Origin: Apteryx mantelli
Taxonomy: Eukaryota; Chordata; Aves; Apterygiformes; Apterygidae
Direction: 5' to 3'
Length of the DNA: 64,000 bases
Assembly (NCBI RefSeq): GCF_036417845.1
Contig: NC_089984.1
Span: 2,108,001 to 2,172,000 of the forward strand
Every line of letters begins with the position of its first letter. The stretch's first letter is position 1. The notes beneath the pieces are model-generated. The model was not told the DNA's origin. It searched no databases and saw only the letters and a list, made by a program, of their open reading frames with translations. The position numbers and the translations under genes are program-made. Shown here piece after piece: positions 45,201 to 56,039 of this stretch.

Positions 45201-46099
45201 TGACTCTTCGGGTGTCACAGGGTAAGGGGAAGCATGCTGGCACTGAGCCCCATGGCAGACTCGTGCCCAGGTGTTGTTTCTGTGCAGTAAAACAAGAAAC
45301 AGTTGCTTTATTCTTTGCACTCATGTCTGTGGTTCCTGCCGTCGCTTTGCCTGAAGATGATGTCCAGGGGAGGAGGTTACACATTGTGTGTGGTGCTGGG
45401 AGCTGGTCCCCAAGTCCCTCGTGCTTTGGCATCCCTGCAGTTCCCAGGGAACCCAGTACCGTTCGCAGGGCTGTGGGGAATTTCCCTTGCATTGCCTGAA
45501 GCTTGGGGTGGTGTCGGTGGCATTTCCCATCATCCTGGGGGCAGCCAGGGCCCCTCCAGGGCTGTCTGAGGTCCCCAGACTGCTGCTGGATTTGCTTTCA
45601 GCACTTCACAATGTCCCTCGTGTGTCTGGGGATGGGGCCTGCGTGCCTGGAGCTGGGAGATAGTTTCCATGGGGATTGGAGGAGAGCCTGCAGGCACCGT
45701 CCCGTCAGCCGCATCGAGCCCTGTGATGTGCCTTATGGCCCCTTTGGTGTGCACCAAGGCCATTCATTTGTAGTTTGGTTTGCCCTCTGATGCCCTCAAG
45801 ACTCCCCAGTTCACATTTTGGGTTGCCCCCACAGCCCTTCCTTTGCCTTTTGGTGCCCCCAGAGTCACACTGTTTGCTCTATCATTGCCTTTTCTGTACT
45901 TTTGTTGCACCCACAGCTCTGGATTTGTTCTCTTGTCCCCTGAATGCTGCCTTTTCCTCTCTGTACACCCCAGGGGTCTCCCTTCAGCTCTCAGCAAGCT
46001 ACTCTCAAGAGTGGGAGTTCCTCTGCTGGCCTGGCAGCCCCAGCTGTCTGTGATGGGGCTGATGGCCTTTCCCCTTCCCTGGTTCCTGATGGGCTGCAG
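42280..46099. other. No supported gene; degenerate short repeats near 44.54-44.85 kb
   Basis: The stretch has many overlapping open frames but no recognisable domain or exon chain. Between about 44,540 and 44,850 the phrases AGTTTGTTACTGAGGGT, AGTTTACAGTTTGTTCA, TTTGCAGTTTGTCACTTAGG and AGGGTTTACAGCTTACTGA form a loosely periodic, decayed repeat of roughly 30 bases with telomere-like TTAGGGT pieces. From about 45,780 to 46,000 another loose repeat with TTGCC and GCCCCCAGAG-like blocks is visible. Confidence 0.4.
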
Positions 46100-46930
46100 C
46101 TGTGGGCCCTAGAGCTGGGACCAGCCCCAGGTGGGGCTGGGGGTGGCTGGGACAAGCCACAGGAGGGGGCAGGATGAGCCCCAGGTGGGGCTGATGGCAA
46201 CAGTGGGCACGCACCAGGGTTGGGGCTGCAGTTGGGGGAAGCCTGCACTGAGGCCAGTCCAGAACAATGCAGCTGCTGCTGAGCACCGCCTGCTGGGACT
46301 GGCACGGCAGCTGCACCACGGAGGAGGTGAGCAGGGCGAGGGTGTCCACGCTCAGGGCTGCGGGTCCCCCACGTACCGGGGGTCCCGGCGGATGGGAGCA
46401 TCCCGGGCAACGCAGCACAACCAGGGCACACTGGGCCGGGAGAAACTGCACCGGGGCCAGTGGTGCACCAGGGCAGTGGGGGTCGGGCGAGGACGTGGTG
46501 GGGAAGAGCAGTGCACCGGGGCCATGGAGAGTGGGGAGGAAGGGGCAGCGCCGGTGCTGTGGTGGTGCGGGGTGGGGAAAGGGGTGTGTTGGGGTTGGGG
46601 GGAGAGGAAGGGTGTGAGCCGGCGCTGCTGTTGTGCACCAGGGGAGGGAGGGGGTGCACCGGGGCTGTGGTGGGATTTATTGCGCGGTCGGAGTAGAGCG
46701 GGGGGGGCCTGGGTCAGATTGGGTGCATGTCGGGGAAGGGGCGGAGGGGTCCCAAGGGAATCCCTGGGGAGGATCGTGGGTTGAAGCAGGCGCAGTGTCG
46801 GAGCTGACCCGGGCCCGGTCGCGGTGGTGTCGTGGGAGTCCAGGGCCGGTATTGGGGATCGTGGGGCCTTGCTCCCAGCTTTGCGGTGGTATCTGGGTCC
46901 CGAGGGCGGGCGGAGGGGGAGAATAGGAGC
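46100..46930 (+). repeat. G-rich degenerate minisatellite
   Basis: Blocks such as GTGCACCGGGGC, GCACCAGGG, GGTGGGGCTG and TGTGGTGG recur at irregular spacings of roughly 25-35 bases. The strand is strongly G-biased with many runs of three or more G, so quadruplex formation is plausible. Open frames on both strands here are by-products of composition. Confidence 0.55.
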
Positions 46931-46987
46931 GGGACGGAAGGGAATCACCAGAGAGTCAAACCTCACGGAGCGCTGCACACCCCCTCC

Positions 46988-47230
46988 GGCATGCCGGGAG
47001 CAGTAGACTTCTGTCACTGGGCATCTGGGCCGCCATGTTGCTTTGCGCGGCATGCCGGGAGCAGTAGTCTTCCGTCACGGGCTTCCGGGAGGCCATTTTA
47101 GTCTGCACGGCACGCTGGGAGGTATAGTCTTTTGGCAATGGTTTTCCTGGTGGCCATTTTAGTCTGCAGGGCATGCCGGGAGGTGTAGTCTTCCCATCCT
47201 GGGCTTCTGGGAGACCATGTTGTGCCTCTC
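46988..47230 (+). promoter_or_regulatory. Four tandem 60-61-bp units with ZNF143-like and YY1-like motifs
   Basis: Units start at 46,988, 47,049, 47,109 and 47,170. Each begins GGCATGCCGGGAG (or a close variant) followed at fixed distance by TAGTCTT; together GCATGCnGGGAnnnGTAGTC resembles the reverse complement of the ZNF143/THAP11 site (ACTACAnnTCCCAGCATGC). Each then carries GCCATTTTAG or CCATGTTG, which resembles YY1 (GCCATnTTG). Unit 2 adds an ETS-like CTTCCGGG. A decayed fifth and sixth unit may follow to about 47,320 (GAGCTGTAGTTCC). ZNF143, YY1 and ETS sites are typical of strong CpG-island promoters, but here they are tandemly repeated and no transcript is evident. Confidence 0.6.
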
Positions 47231-47329
47231 GAGGCGGAGGGAAGTTCAGTTCTCTGTCAGCGGGGTTCCCAGCAGCTGGCCGAGTTGTACTCTGTGGCAG
47301 GCCAGGAGCTGTAGTTCCAGGTGCCTGTG

Positions 47330-48032
47330 CCTTCTCCACTCTGCAGCAGTGGCCGCTGTGTCTGTTCCTTACTGGACATGTGCCGCTCACGCGAGAGTCC
47401 CCGTAGGTCATCGGGGACAGTGGAATTTCCCTATTTTTCCCTGGTGGTAGAGGTCAGGAAGTGTTTTCCATCTCTGGTGTGACCAGGCAGGGTTGGCCCC
47501 AGGGGCTGGGGCTGTCCCTTTTGGCAATGGGGAGGGCAAGGAGAAGTGTGAGGGGCTGCGTGGACTCCTGGTAGTCATAGCTTTGCTCGGGACTGGGGCT
47601 TGTTAGGCATCAGCTATGAGGAGCGGCAGTGCTGAGAGGGCTTGGTGCAGAGCTGTCCTGTTATGCAGCACAAGAGAAAGTCCTCAAGGAAACGTGATCA
47701 GCACTATTTCTGTCCAAGGAGCCTAGAACAGCCTGAGAGACCCTGGAACAGCCACAGGTACCTCACAGCAGCCCCAGGGACACTGTGTCCCTGCCTCCCA
47801 AGGTCATTGCATTCAGGTACCTTTAACTGTGTGGAAAGAGCCTGCAGGAGGCCTGGGCACAGGTAAAGAGAATCCCCAGTTGCCTCTAAGGACCTGGAAC
47901 TATAAGTATTTTCTTTACAAAGGTGCAATCTCTTTGATGCCTTGCTGCTGCTTCTGTGTTGCTCGGTGCCGAGGTCTATGTTCAGATCCCTCCTTCCTGC
48001 TGCCCTCTGTTCTGTCTCAGCTCTGTCTGTCT
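47330..48032. other. No supported feature
   Basis: This is unique-looking sequence between the motif array and the telomere-like repeats. Short open frames only; no domain, LTR or tandem repeat seen. Confidence 0.4.
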
Positions 48033-48148
48033 TAGGGTTAGGGGTTAGGGTCATTTAGGGTTAGGGTCATTTAGGGTTAGGGTCATTTAGGGTTAGGGTC
48101 ATTTAGGGTTGGGGTTAGGGCTGCATTAGGGTTGGGGTTTGGGGGGGC
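48033..48148 (+). repeat. Interstitial telomeric sequence with a 16-bp composite unit
   Basis: TTAGGG repeats start near 48,033. Four copies of the 16-base composite TCATTTAGGGTTAGGG follow at 48,051, 48,067, 48,083 and 48,099, then degenerate TTAGGG/TTGGGG to about 48,148. The G-rich strand is the plus strand, i.e. the orientation of a chromosome end pointing right. TG-rich repeats begin directly after it. Confidence 0.9.
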
Positions 48149-48825
48149 GGTGCACACGTGCGTGTGTGTGTGCGTGTGTGTGTGCATGTGTGTGTGTGCT
48201 GGGCTACGTGTGTGCAAGTGTGTGCTGGGGTGTGCATGTGCGTGCATGTGCATGAAGGGGTGTGCACTGGGGTGTGCGTGCTTGTGTATGACGGGGTGTG
48301 CGTGTGTGTGCATATGTGCACTGGAGGTGTATGTGCATGGTGGGGTGTGCATGTACATGTGTGCACTGGGAGTGTGCTTGCATCTGCATGTTGGAGTGTG
48401 CATATGTGCACGTGTGTGCTGGTGTGTGTGTTCATGTGCATGAAGGGGCGTGTGTGTATGTGTGTGCTGTGTTCTATGCAGGCATGTGCATGTGTGCACT
48501 AGAGTGTGTTTGTGCAAGTGCATGATGGGGTGTGCATGTGTGTGTGCATGTGCACTGGGGTGTCTGTGCATGCCTGCATGTGTATATGTGTGCTGGGGGG
48601 GAACATGTGTGTTTCTTATGTGCCTGTGTCTGCTGGGATGTGCAAGTTCGTGTGTGTGTGCGCACTGGCATGTGTGTTTGCTGCATGTGTGTGCTGGGCT
48701 GTGTATGTGCTTGTTCATAGTGGGTGCCCTTCATGTGCATGTGTGTGCTAGGGTGCACATGTGTGCTGGTGCATGCATGTGCTTGTACATGTGTGCATTG
48801 CAGCGCATGCTTTCATGTGCATGTG
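48149..48825 (+). repeat. Alternating TG-rich degenerate minisatellite, left part
   Basis: The sequence is dominated by TGTG and TGCATG with recurring CACTGGGGTG or GTGCTGGGGTG blocks every 30-45 bases. Alternating purine-pyrimidine runs could adopt Z-DNA. Open frames on both strands (Cys/Val-rich, or His/Thr-rich on the reverse) are artefacts of the repeat. It is interrupted at 48,826 by a solo LTR and resumes at 49,418. Confidence 0.9.
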
Positions 48826-49417
48826 TGTCACCGAAATCGGGAGAAAATGCTACACCAATGTAGCATTAAGAAGCAGACATTCTCTTTATTACGGCGCCGG
48901 GTGCACGGGGGATAGCTCCACCCTACATGCACCCCATGTGCCTCATCATCTAAAGTTTCTAGTGCTCTATCATATACATATGCATTAAATTTCCAGGAAT
49001 TATTATACATATTCATTCTATTTCCTAGAACTAATTATTATATTTACATAATCCTTATGCATGTGGTCTGACTCTCTGGGGGTCTTCTGTGGGGGTCTCT
49101 GGTGGTCCCTAGTGGTGTCAGAAGAGGTGTCACTCAGCATCTTGCCATGAACTTTGCTCTACTTTTCCATACATGGTCTCAACTTGGCCTGCTTCCTTGT
49201 CTGAGAAAAGCTGTCTTGGTCCTAATTTTGGCTCCAACTGGCTTCTGCTGGTTTATCTGTACTTTCTCAGGATGTATCAGTCCCAGCTGCACCTGTGTCC
49301 TTGGGTATGTTTGTCTGAGGCTCCTGTTGAGACTTCTTCTTGTCCGAGCTGGTAACAGTTCCCCCATCCCCCCCCCTTCCCTTTGAGACTCTTTCTTGTC
49401 CGGGCCTTTTGGTAGCA
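48826..49417 (-). mobile_element. Solo LTR (592 bp) inserted in the TG-rich repeat
   Basis: On the plus strand it begins TGTCACCGAAATCGG and ends TTTTGGTAGCA, giving TG...CA termini. On the minus strand an AATAAA signal lies at 48,890-48,885, about 60 bases before the 3' end, as in an R-U5 region. TGTG flanks the element on both sides, compatible with a 4-bp target duplication, although TG-rich surroundings make that weak evidence. No internal sequence is present. Confidence 0.8.
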
Positions 49418-49830
49418 TGTGCTGGGGTGCACATATGCGCAGGGGTGGGCACGTGCATATGTATGTGGGTGTGTGCACCGGGGTGTACGTATGTGCATGC
49501 GTGTGTGCACTGGGGGTGTGTGGGATGCAAGCAGGCATGTCTATATGTGCACAGGGGTGTGCATGTGTGCACATGCATGTGTGCACATGTGTGTGTGCAC
49601 GGAGGGGGCCGTGCGCATGCCTGTGCGCGCTGGAGTGTGCGTGTGCGCACATAAGCATGTGCATGGGGGTGGGCGCATGCGTGAGCAGGCACATGGACGT
49701 GTGTGCGCTGGGGTGCGGGACTACGTGCGAGCTGGTGTTTGTGCAGGTGCATTGGTGTGTGTGTGGGGGGGGGCCTGGGCACATGCGTGGGGGGTGGTGC
49801 ACAGACACATGCGTTGCGCGTGGGGCCGCC
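49418..49830 (+). repeat. TG-rich degenerate minisatellite, right part
   Basis: The continuation of the repeat at 48,149-48,825 after the LTR, with GTGCACTGGGGTG-like blocks and more CpG (GCGCATGCG, GTGCGCGC). It fades into GC-rich unique sequence near 49,830. Confidence 0.85.
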
Positions 49831-49949
49831 AGGGCAGCGTGCGGGTCTCGGCGCGCTCCCTGGGTGCACCGGGGGCCCCTGCCTCCCTCCGCTCTTGCGG
49901 AGGGGGAGGACGATGTAATCGGGGGTTCTGACATCATCATAGCTGCTCC

Positions 49950-50724
49950 TGACGGGTGAGCAAAGAATTAACAGGACTGCAGTTTGGCAACTGATATGCA
50001 GAAGAACTGATATGCACAAGAATTGATGCGTGCAAAGCTGTTGAGCAGAGGAGTTAACAGGACTAAAGAAGTCTACCAACCGATATGCACAAGGATTGAT
50101 ATGCGCAAGGCTGCGGATTGGAAGCATTAACAAGACTGAAGAAGTTTGCCTCCTGGAATCTGCACGGACCCCCGCAGGGAGGGAAGAAACAATACGGAGG
50201 TCCTGTGGTCTTGCCTCGCTAGCAGGGTCCTCCCAAGCAGACAAACAAACAGTCCTGGGGTTGTGAAACTCGCAGAGGTCAGCAAAAGCGTTGTTTGCCC
50301 AGAGCCCCAGCTGTATAAAAAGAGACTTGGGAGCGAGGAGAGTCTGAGCAGGGACGGGAACGTGACCTGACCCTCCTCTCCGGCTGGACCGTGAGTATTC
50401 CCCCTCCTCCCCTTTTCCTGGGACACTGGGTTAAGGGAACTCCTCGAGGTTGAGAGCCCTCTCACTAAGAGAGTGAACAAGAAAGCTTTCAAGCAGGGAT
50501 AAGCAGTCCTTCCAATGAAGAGCGCAGTAATCGACGGTTTCGGGTTATCCTTTCTAAATTAGTAACAGATGGGTTTGTGTTATCCTTTCTAAATTAGTAA
50601 TCGCATTATTTTAATGGATGTTACTAATCCAATAACTTGTGTGAGAAAATAAACTTTTTTTTACTATTATTATGCTACTGTCTCAGTCGTTGCTGTGGAA
50701 CCTTCATAGCGTGACAGTGTAACA
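49950..50724 (+). mobile_element. Solo LTR (775 bp) with 5-bp target duplication
   Basis: The element runs from TGACGGGTGAG to AGTGTAACA and is flanked on both sides by GCTCC (49,945-49,949 and 50,725-50,729), a clean 5-bp target-site duplication. A TATA box, TATAAAA, lies at 50,314-50,320 and AATAAA at 50,648-50,653, giving a plausible U3-R-U5 order on the plus strand. Near its start GATATGCA-type phrases repeat (ACTGATATGCA, ATTGATATGCG), possible tandem U3 enhancer elements. No internal sequence remains, so it arose by LTR-LTR recombination. Confidence 0.88.
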
Positions 50725-50944
50725 GCTCCTTCTGACATCACCGCGGTTCTGCTCCCGGCTTCCACGCCAGGGTGCACCGCAGGGCACAGCGGCACCTCGA
50801 GGTGCCGGCTGCCGAGCGCTGCCCAGAGCCCCCGGGCTTCCCAGCACAGGCTGGGAGCCTGAAACGCCCACCGGCACCCGCGACGCACCCCGGTGCCGGC
50901 CCCTGCAGCTGCCCCAGCCCTCCTGCCACCAGCTACCGGCGCCT

Positions 50945-51119
50945 GACACCCCGCCGCTGCCCACAGCCGCTTGGTATTTTACCGGGCTCTGTTCTCCCCT
51001 TTCAGACCCCATGGGGTGGAAACCTGCCCCCTGGGGCACTGCCACGCAGCCGCCGCCGGTGCCTGTCCCGCTGCCAGGGATCCTGTGGGAAGGCGCTGAA
51101 AAGGAGGCGTGGGTGACCA
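50945..51119 (+). other. Possible upstream exon of the HEAT-repeat gene
   Basis: A stretch preceded by CCCCTTTCAG (acceptor-like, ending near 51,005) and followed by ACCAGGTGCGG (donor-like, near 51,119) has an open frame rich in Pro and Trp. Its placement before the recognised HEAT exons is the only argument for it; no homology is recognised. Confidence 0.2.
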
Positions 51120-51368
51120 GGTGCGGAGCCACCGGCGGGCTCTTTCTCCAGCTAGCAGGGGGCTAAGCCGGCCCATCTCGCCCTGGCGGGGCCCAGGCCT
51201 GCATCTCGTGGGGCGACCCCAGTGCCAGCCCCCCACGTGTCGCGCCTGGCTGAGGACCTGAAGGGTGGTTTAAAGCAGGGGGGGGGTCCTCGGTCGGGTG
51301 CGATGCCTTCGCCGCCCCCTCACCTGGCCAGGACCCCCGGTCCCTGGCGGTGAATTTGTGCCTCGCAG

Positions 51369-53422
51369 GAGCTCGCCGAGGGCCTGGCTTCACCGGCGCA
51401 GCAGGTGCAGGTCTGTGCGGTGCAGGCGAGGGGGCGGTGGAGCATCGTGGGGGGGTGGCGAGGCCCCTGGTTGCGCTGCCCTGCTTTGTGGCCGGGACAG
51501 GGAGGAGGGAAGGGCTTCGCCTGCTGCCACCCCAGCCAGGCACCCCGGCCCGGGCTTTCTTCTTTGCACCGGCCCCACGGCCCCCCCCCAGCCCCGCTCC
51601 GGCCCCCCTCTTGCCGACTCTGCCCCCCAGGCCCTCGGCTGCCTTGGGAGTACGGAGGAGCCCGTCCTGGCCACTCTACTGAACACGTACGTAGTGCCGG
51701 CGGCAGCACCCGTCCCTGATGTGCTTTAGGGGGGTTTCCGCCTGCTTGGTGCCGGTGGAGACCCCAGGGTGCGGGATCAGCCCGCAGCTGGGTTACGGGG
51801 AGAAGGGGTTGGTGCGGAGGGCGGTGGCAGAGCCGCCGGGTGCTGGGGGCTTGGGTGCTGCCGGGCTCTGCCAGTTGTTTTTTGTTCCAGCTGTGTGGAT
51901 GCAGCAGAGCGCCGGTGCAGTATGAAGTCACCCGGAGCCTCATCCACCTGGGTGAGCCCGTCCTGTCCCATCCTGTCCCATCCCATCCCATCCCATGTGG
52001 TCCCCATGCCAGGGGGCTCTGCCAGCCAAGGCGCATTATCCCTCACGGTGCCCCCGGCCCTGGCGCAGGCTGCCTGGCGGCGGCGGTGGTGGAGGAGGTG
52101 CTTGGGCGCCTGCGGGACGGAGGCCCTGCGCAGAGCGTGGACTTGCTGCTGGCGCTCAGCAGCGCCCTGCATGCCTGCGCTGACACTGCCAACCTGCTGC
52201 GGCTGCTGGGGTGTGAGCCCCTCCGCCGGGAGCGCCTGGAGGACGAGGCACAGGCGGCGCTGCTGGAGCGGCTGCACGCCGAGCTGCTGCTGGTAAAGCC
52301 AGGGCCGCACCACCGCTTGCCCCGCCGAGCCCTGCCCCGCATCTCCCCACAGTCCATCCAGCAGAGCGTGGCCGTGGAGGCTCTGCAGATGGAGGTGCAG
52401 ATCTGGGGCATTTTGGAGAAGTAGGTGGCGCGCGGTGGCGCGGGAACCCCCAGGGCGGGAGCCGTTGCCTCCTGCCTCTCCGCTGCTGGGCACCTGCTGG
52501 AGATGCGCGATACGTGCCCTCCCACTGGGCTCGTTTGCCGCTATTTTGTTTGTGCTGAGTGCCATCTCTCCTGGCGGGATGGGGTTTGGCTGCAAGGGGC
52601 TGCAAGGCAGGAGGCCAGGAGAGACGGAGACAACTCCAGTGGGATGACACCACCATCCTGGGGGACCTTTCCGTGCCTCCACAGATGAAGGGAGAGATCT
52701 CCAGGCTCTCCGGGAGCCAGGGAAACACTGAGCTGCCTTTGGTGCTCGGCTTTAATCCTCCCTCACACCATGCTGCAGGGGACCCTGGGGGGGAAGCTGG
52801 GATGGCAGGATTGTGCCCTGTGCCTCTGGGAGAGGGGGATGCAAGTCTCCTGCTTGCCTTGCTCCTTGCTGATTTTCTCCCCCTCTTGACAGGCAATTGC
52901 AAGCGAAGCATCACCTGGTCCAAAAGCAGGCTGTGGTTTTGCTGGTAAGTCACTTTTCCCCCTCTAAACGCCCAGAAATCACAGCGCTGAGTTCCCCCAG
53001 CTGCACGCAGGTGGTGGCACAGGCTCTCTGGCCTCCAGAGTACCCGCTCCCACAGGGCGAGTGTGAGCCGAGCTCCTGCCATCCCTCTGCTTCCCAAAGT
53101 AGATCACCAAGATGCTGTCCAAGCTCGGAGCCAGTGGGAGGCACTGCTGGAGGACCCACGGCTACCGCGTCCGGCGGATGAGGCTCTCGGCAGGTAGGAT
53201 GCTCCGCGGCACTCGGAGCCGGATGGCTTCGTCCCCGTGCAGCCGCTCACCGCTCCGGTTTATCCTCCTGCCTGCAGGGAGCGTGCGAAAGCCTGGCCAA
53301 GCCTGGAGAAACCCCCTGGAGCTGCGAGGCGATGGGAACCCCTGGCCTCTGGGATCCTGCCGGCAGCTCAGGGGGGCTCTCGGCAGCAGGGACCTGGTTT
53401 GGAGCAGCAGCAGAGGAATTAA
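51369..53422 (+). CDS. HEAT-repeat protein, HEATR9/HEATR4-like, multi-exon (5' end not found)
   Basis: HEAT repeats are pairs of antiparallel helices forming protein-binding scaffolds; the function of HEATR9 and HEATR4 is not established. Exons inferred from splice signals and homology: 51,369-51,425 (ELAEGLASP...), 51,631-51,690 (ALGCLGSTEEPVLATLL), 51,891-51,951 (VQYEVTRSLIHLG), 52,069-52,292 (CLAAAVVEEVLGRLRDGG...), 52,353-52,420 (SIQQSVAVEALQ), 52,893-52,944 (HHLVQKQAVVLL), one ending at 53,193, and a last exon 53,278-53,422 with the stop. The phases agree for all but the exon ending at 53,193, whose start is unresolved. The order of ALGCL, Y-E-x-x-R-x-L and LGCL blocks follows HEATR9 as I remember it, but a central part of the repeats appears missing. 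The first intron would use a GC donor. ATTAAA at 53,465-53,470 could be the polyadenylation signal. It may be a shortened gene or a decaying one. Confidence 0.55.
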
Positions 53423-56039
53423 AAGATTTTCTGCTATGGATTTTGCTTTTTCTCCTGGAAGAGTATTAAATGCAGCATGTGGCACGCTGGGGAGAGCTGT
53501 ATGGGCTGTGCATGTGTTTCCATGAATAAGGAAGGGGAGGCCTCGCGGGGGCGGATTGGGGGTTCTGGCTCCTCGGGCTGATGGACATTGTGAAGGAGGA
53601 GACGCAGGCCAGAGCGAGCAGGGGAAGGCGCAGCACAAACTCCAGCCTTTTGCCCCCCAAATCTGCCCTCAGGTGGGACGCAGATTGAGTTTTCCACTTC
53701 TTTGCAGCACAGAACTTCATTGCTTTAGATCAGAGGGAAACAGAGCCTGGGGGGGGGGGGGGGGGGGTCTTCGAACCCAGGAGAAATCGGGGACTGTCTG
53801 AACCGGGCTGTCCAGGCTCTGCTGTTCACAGTGGGATCGAGCCAAGGGTTTTGCAGCAGCAGGGTCAGTGCAAAAGCATTTTGCCTCCCATTGCCCCAGC
53901 TCTGCCGCTGCAGAAGGGTGGGAGGGGTGCACGTGTCCATGCTGCCAGCGGTGCTTTGACTGGAGAGCCAGGAGAGAGAAAAGAAATTAAAGAAGATGAA
54001 GAAAAGCCTCTATTGCATAATTTAAATAATTTAAAATTAGCTCTGCATGTATCTGGGCTGGGGGGACGGAGGGGAAGGCTGCCCTGAGCTGCCCGGCAGG
54101 GCTCATGCCTGGGGCAGTGGCTGGCCGTGGAGCCAGGGGGACCACTGTGAGCTGACGTAGCCTGACTTTGACGCTGCTGGAGGAAGGGTCTTTTCGGGTG
54201 CCCGAGGGTCAGTGCAAAGTTTGCTGCCACCTCAGAGTCATGGGGCTGATAGTGAAAACAACCCTAGTGGCAAAAAACACCTGCAAGAAAGTGTGGTGAG
54301 GGGAGAGGATTCTGCGTAAAACCGTCCGGCTGCTAAGTTGTCTTTAAAAAAGAAAAAAGAAAAAGAGAAAAAGTAGAACCACCCCATTCGGGTTTCTGCT
54401 GTATGAAAATCTGATGAGATTCACATCCTCTTTCGGGATGCCCATGTGGAAAGATCTGGGCAGCCTCATGGAGGGAGCCCTGCGCCCCATCGCTGGCCCT
54501 GCAGCAACGCACCCCGAGACGCCTAGCGGGGCCGCGGCAGCCTGCGGTGGCACGGTATGGAAACCGCCACACTAGCGCGCACGGTTGGTTTTAGCTGCCG
54601 CCAAGCCGGTCCTCTAGGCGCAGCCTCTTTTTTTGCACGTCCGCTCTGCTGTCTCCGCGGTATCACTGCCTCCAGGGCTAAGTCACAGCAAAGTGGAGGC
54701 ACCTGGCAGGTAACATGAAGTTTCGGTTCATCCTCCATTCATATGCTGCCTCCTGCAAGCCTGTCGTCGTAATAACTGTCAAGTTTAGACATTAAAAAAA
54801 AAAAAAAAAAAGCAACTGGGAACAACACGAGCTTAGGTGCTTCAAGAGCTGCAGCGTGCCTGGGGTTCCTGGATGCGGCGCGGGAACAGGCCACTTCTGC
54901 TCTGTGCTGCAGTAAAGTCCTGCTGAGCGGCCGTGGAGCGCGGCAGCCCACAGTGCCCTCCTCAGACGCTGCCGCCGGAGAAGCACCTTTGTGGAGAAAA
55001 GAGGAAGTGGCGCCCCAGGGCGATGGGAGCCGGGGCGCCTGATGGCATCGCATTAGCCACCGTGGCAGATTTTGCCGCCAGTGCGGCACAAACGCTGTTG
55101 CCTCTGCCGCCTAGAGCGCTTTAAGGAGGGGGGAGGGGTCTCGGCCCCGCAGGAGGGGCTCTCCGGGGGTACGGGAGGGCTTTCTGCAGCTCCTCTCCCA
55201 TGGGAAGGCTTCGATCCTGCCAGATGCCTCAAAGCACGGAGGTCTCCGTGTGGCTTTGCCCTGTGCTGCCAGGCGGAGTCGCTCCCCCAGCAGCTGGGGG
55301 CTTTGCAGAAAGCAATTGCCTGGGTCCCCTGGGTGCAAGCTTGGTGCTCCCTGCTCCAACATCTTGGCCCGGGCGCCTGCCCCAGCGCTGGCCGCGGGGC
55401 AGGGGGAACGAGGCCAGCCATGTCCTGGGCACACGTATGCTTCCTGGTGGGCAGGAGGGAAGAGCTGCAGGGAAAGACGCAGGCGCTCCCCAAATCTTGC
55501 GCTGTTCTCCGGGGAAGGTCTAGTTTGCAGCAGAGGGTGGTAAAACACATGCTTTTACCCACCAGCCGCCCCAGACAATTCCCCTCCCCTGTATCATAAC
55601 TCTTTCCTGCTGTTTAGTTGACACGCACTGGATCAGCACTAAGAATGCTAATTAACTTAGTTACTTAATTTGGCTATTGCACAGCTTTCCTGGAAAATCC
55701 CAAGGGAGCAATGAGCACACGTCACCCAGCATGGGCTCCTCCACCTGCACGAAACTCTGCCCCTCTCCCCCCTAGTTTAACTTCGCAGCTTAAACTAAGC
55801 CTAGAGCAAGTGAAAACCCCACCAGCCGATGAAAAGGAGCTGCCTCCCACCAAGGGGCCTTTAGGCTGCCTGAACGCTCCCTCCTTGCTAGAAATCCCAC
55901 TGTGCCCCTCGCAAAGGGGGAGCAGCTCCCCAGCTGCTTCTGTCTTCCCAGCTGTTCACTGCTTCTTAAATGCTCCGGAGAGCTCATTGGGGCAGCAGGC
56001 TACAGCAGCTCAGCAGACATCTTCCTTGCACTCAAAAAA
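53423..56039. other. No supported gene; homopolymer tracts
   Basis: After the HEAT-repeat gene the sequence is GC-rich with a long poly-G tract (about 53,750-53,767) and a poly-A tract (about 54,793-54,811). Overlapping open frames on both strands at 55.0-55.6 kb (up to 175 codons) lack recognisable domains. Several CTCC-rich and GGGG-rich patches occur. No exon chain is defensible. Confidence 0.4.

Noticed and set aside
48083..49960. Cys/Val-rich and His/Thr-rich frames in TG-rich DNA (for example 211 and 325 codons on the minus strand)
   Set aside because: They are direct translations of alternating TG/CA repeats, and one runs through a solo LTR.
54793..54811. Poly-A tract as the tail of a processed pseudogene
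   Set aside because: No coding homology or target duplication was seen next to it.
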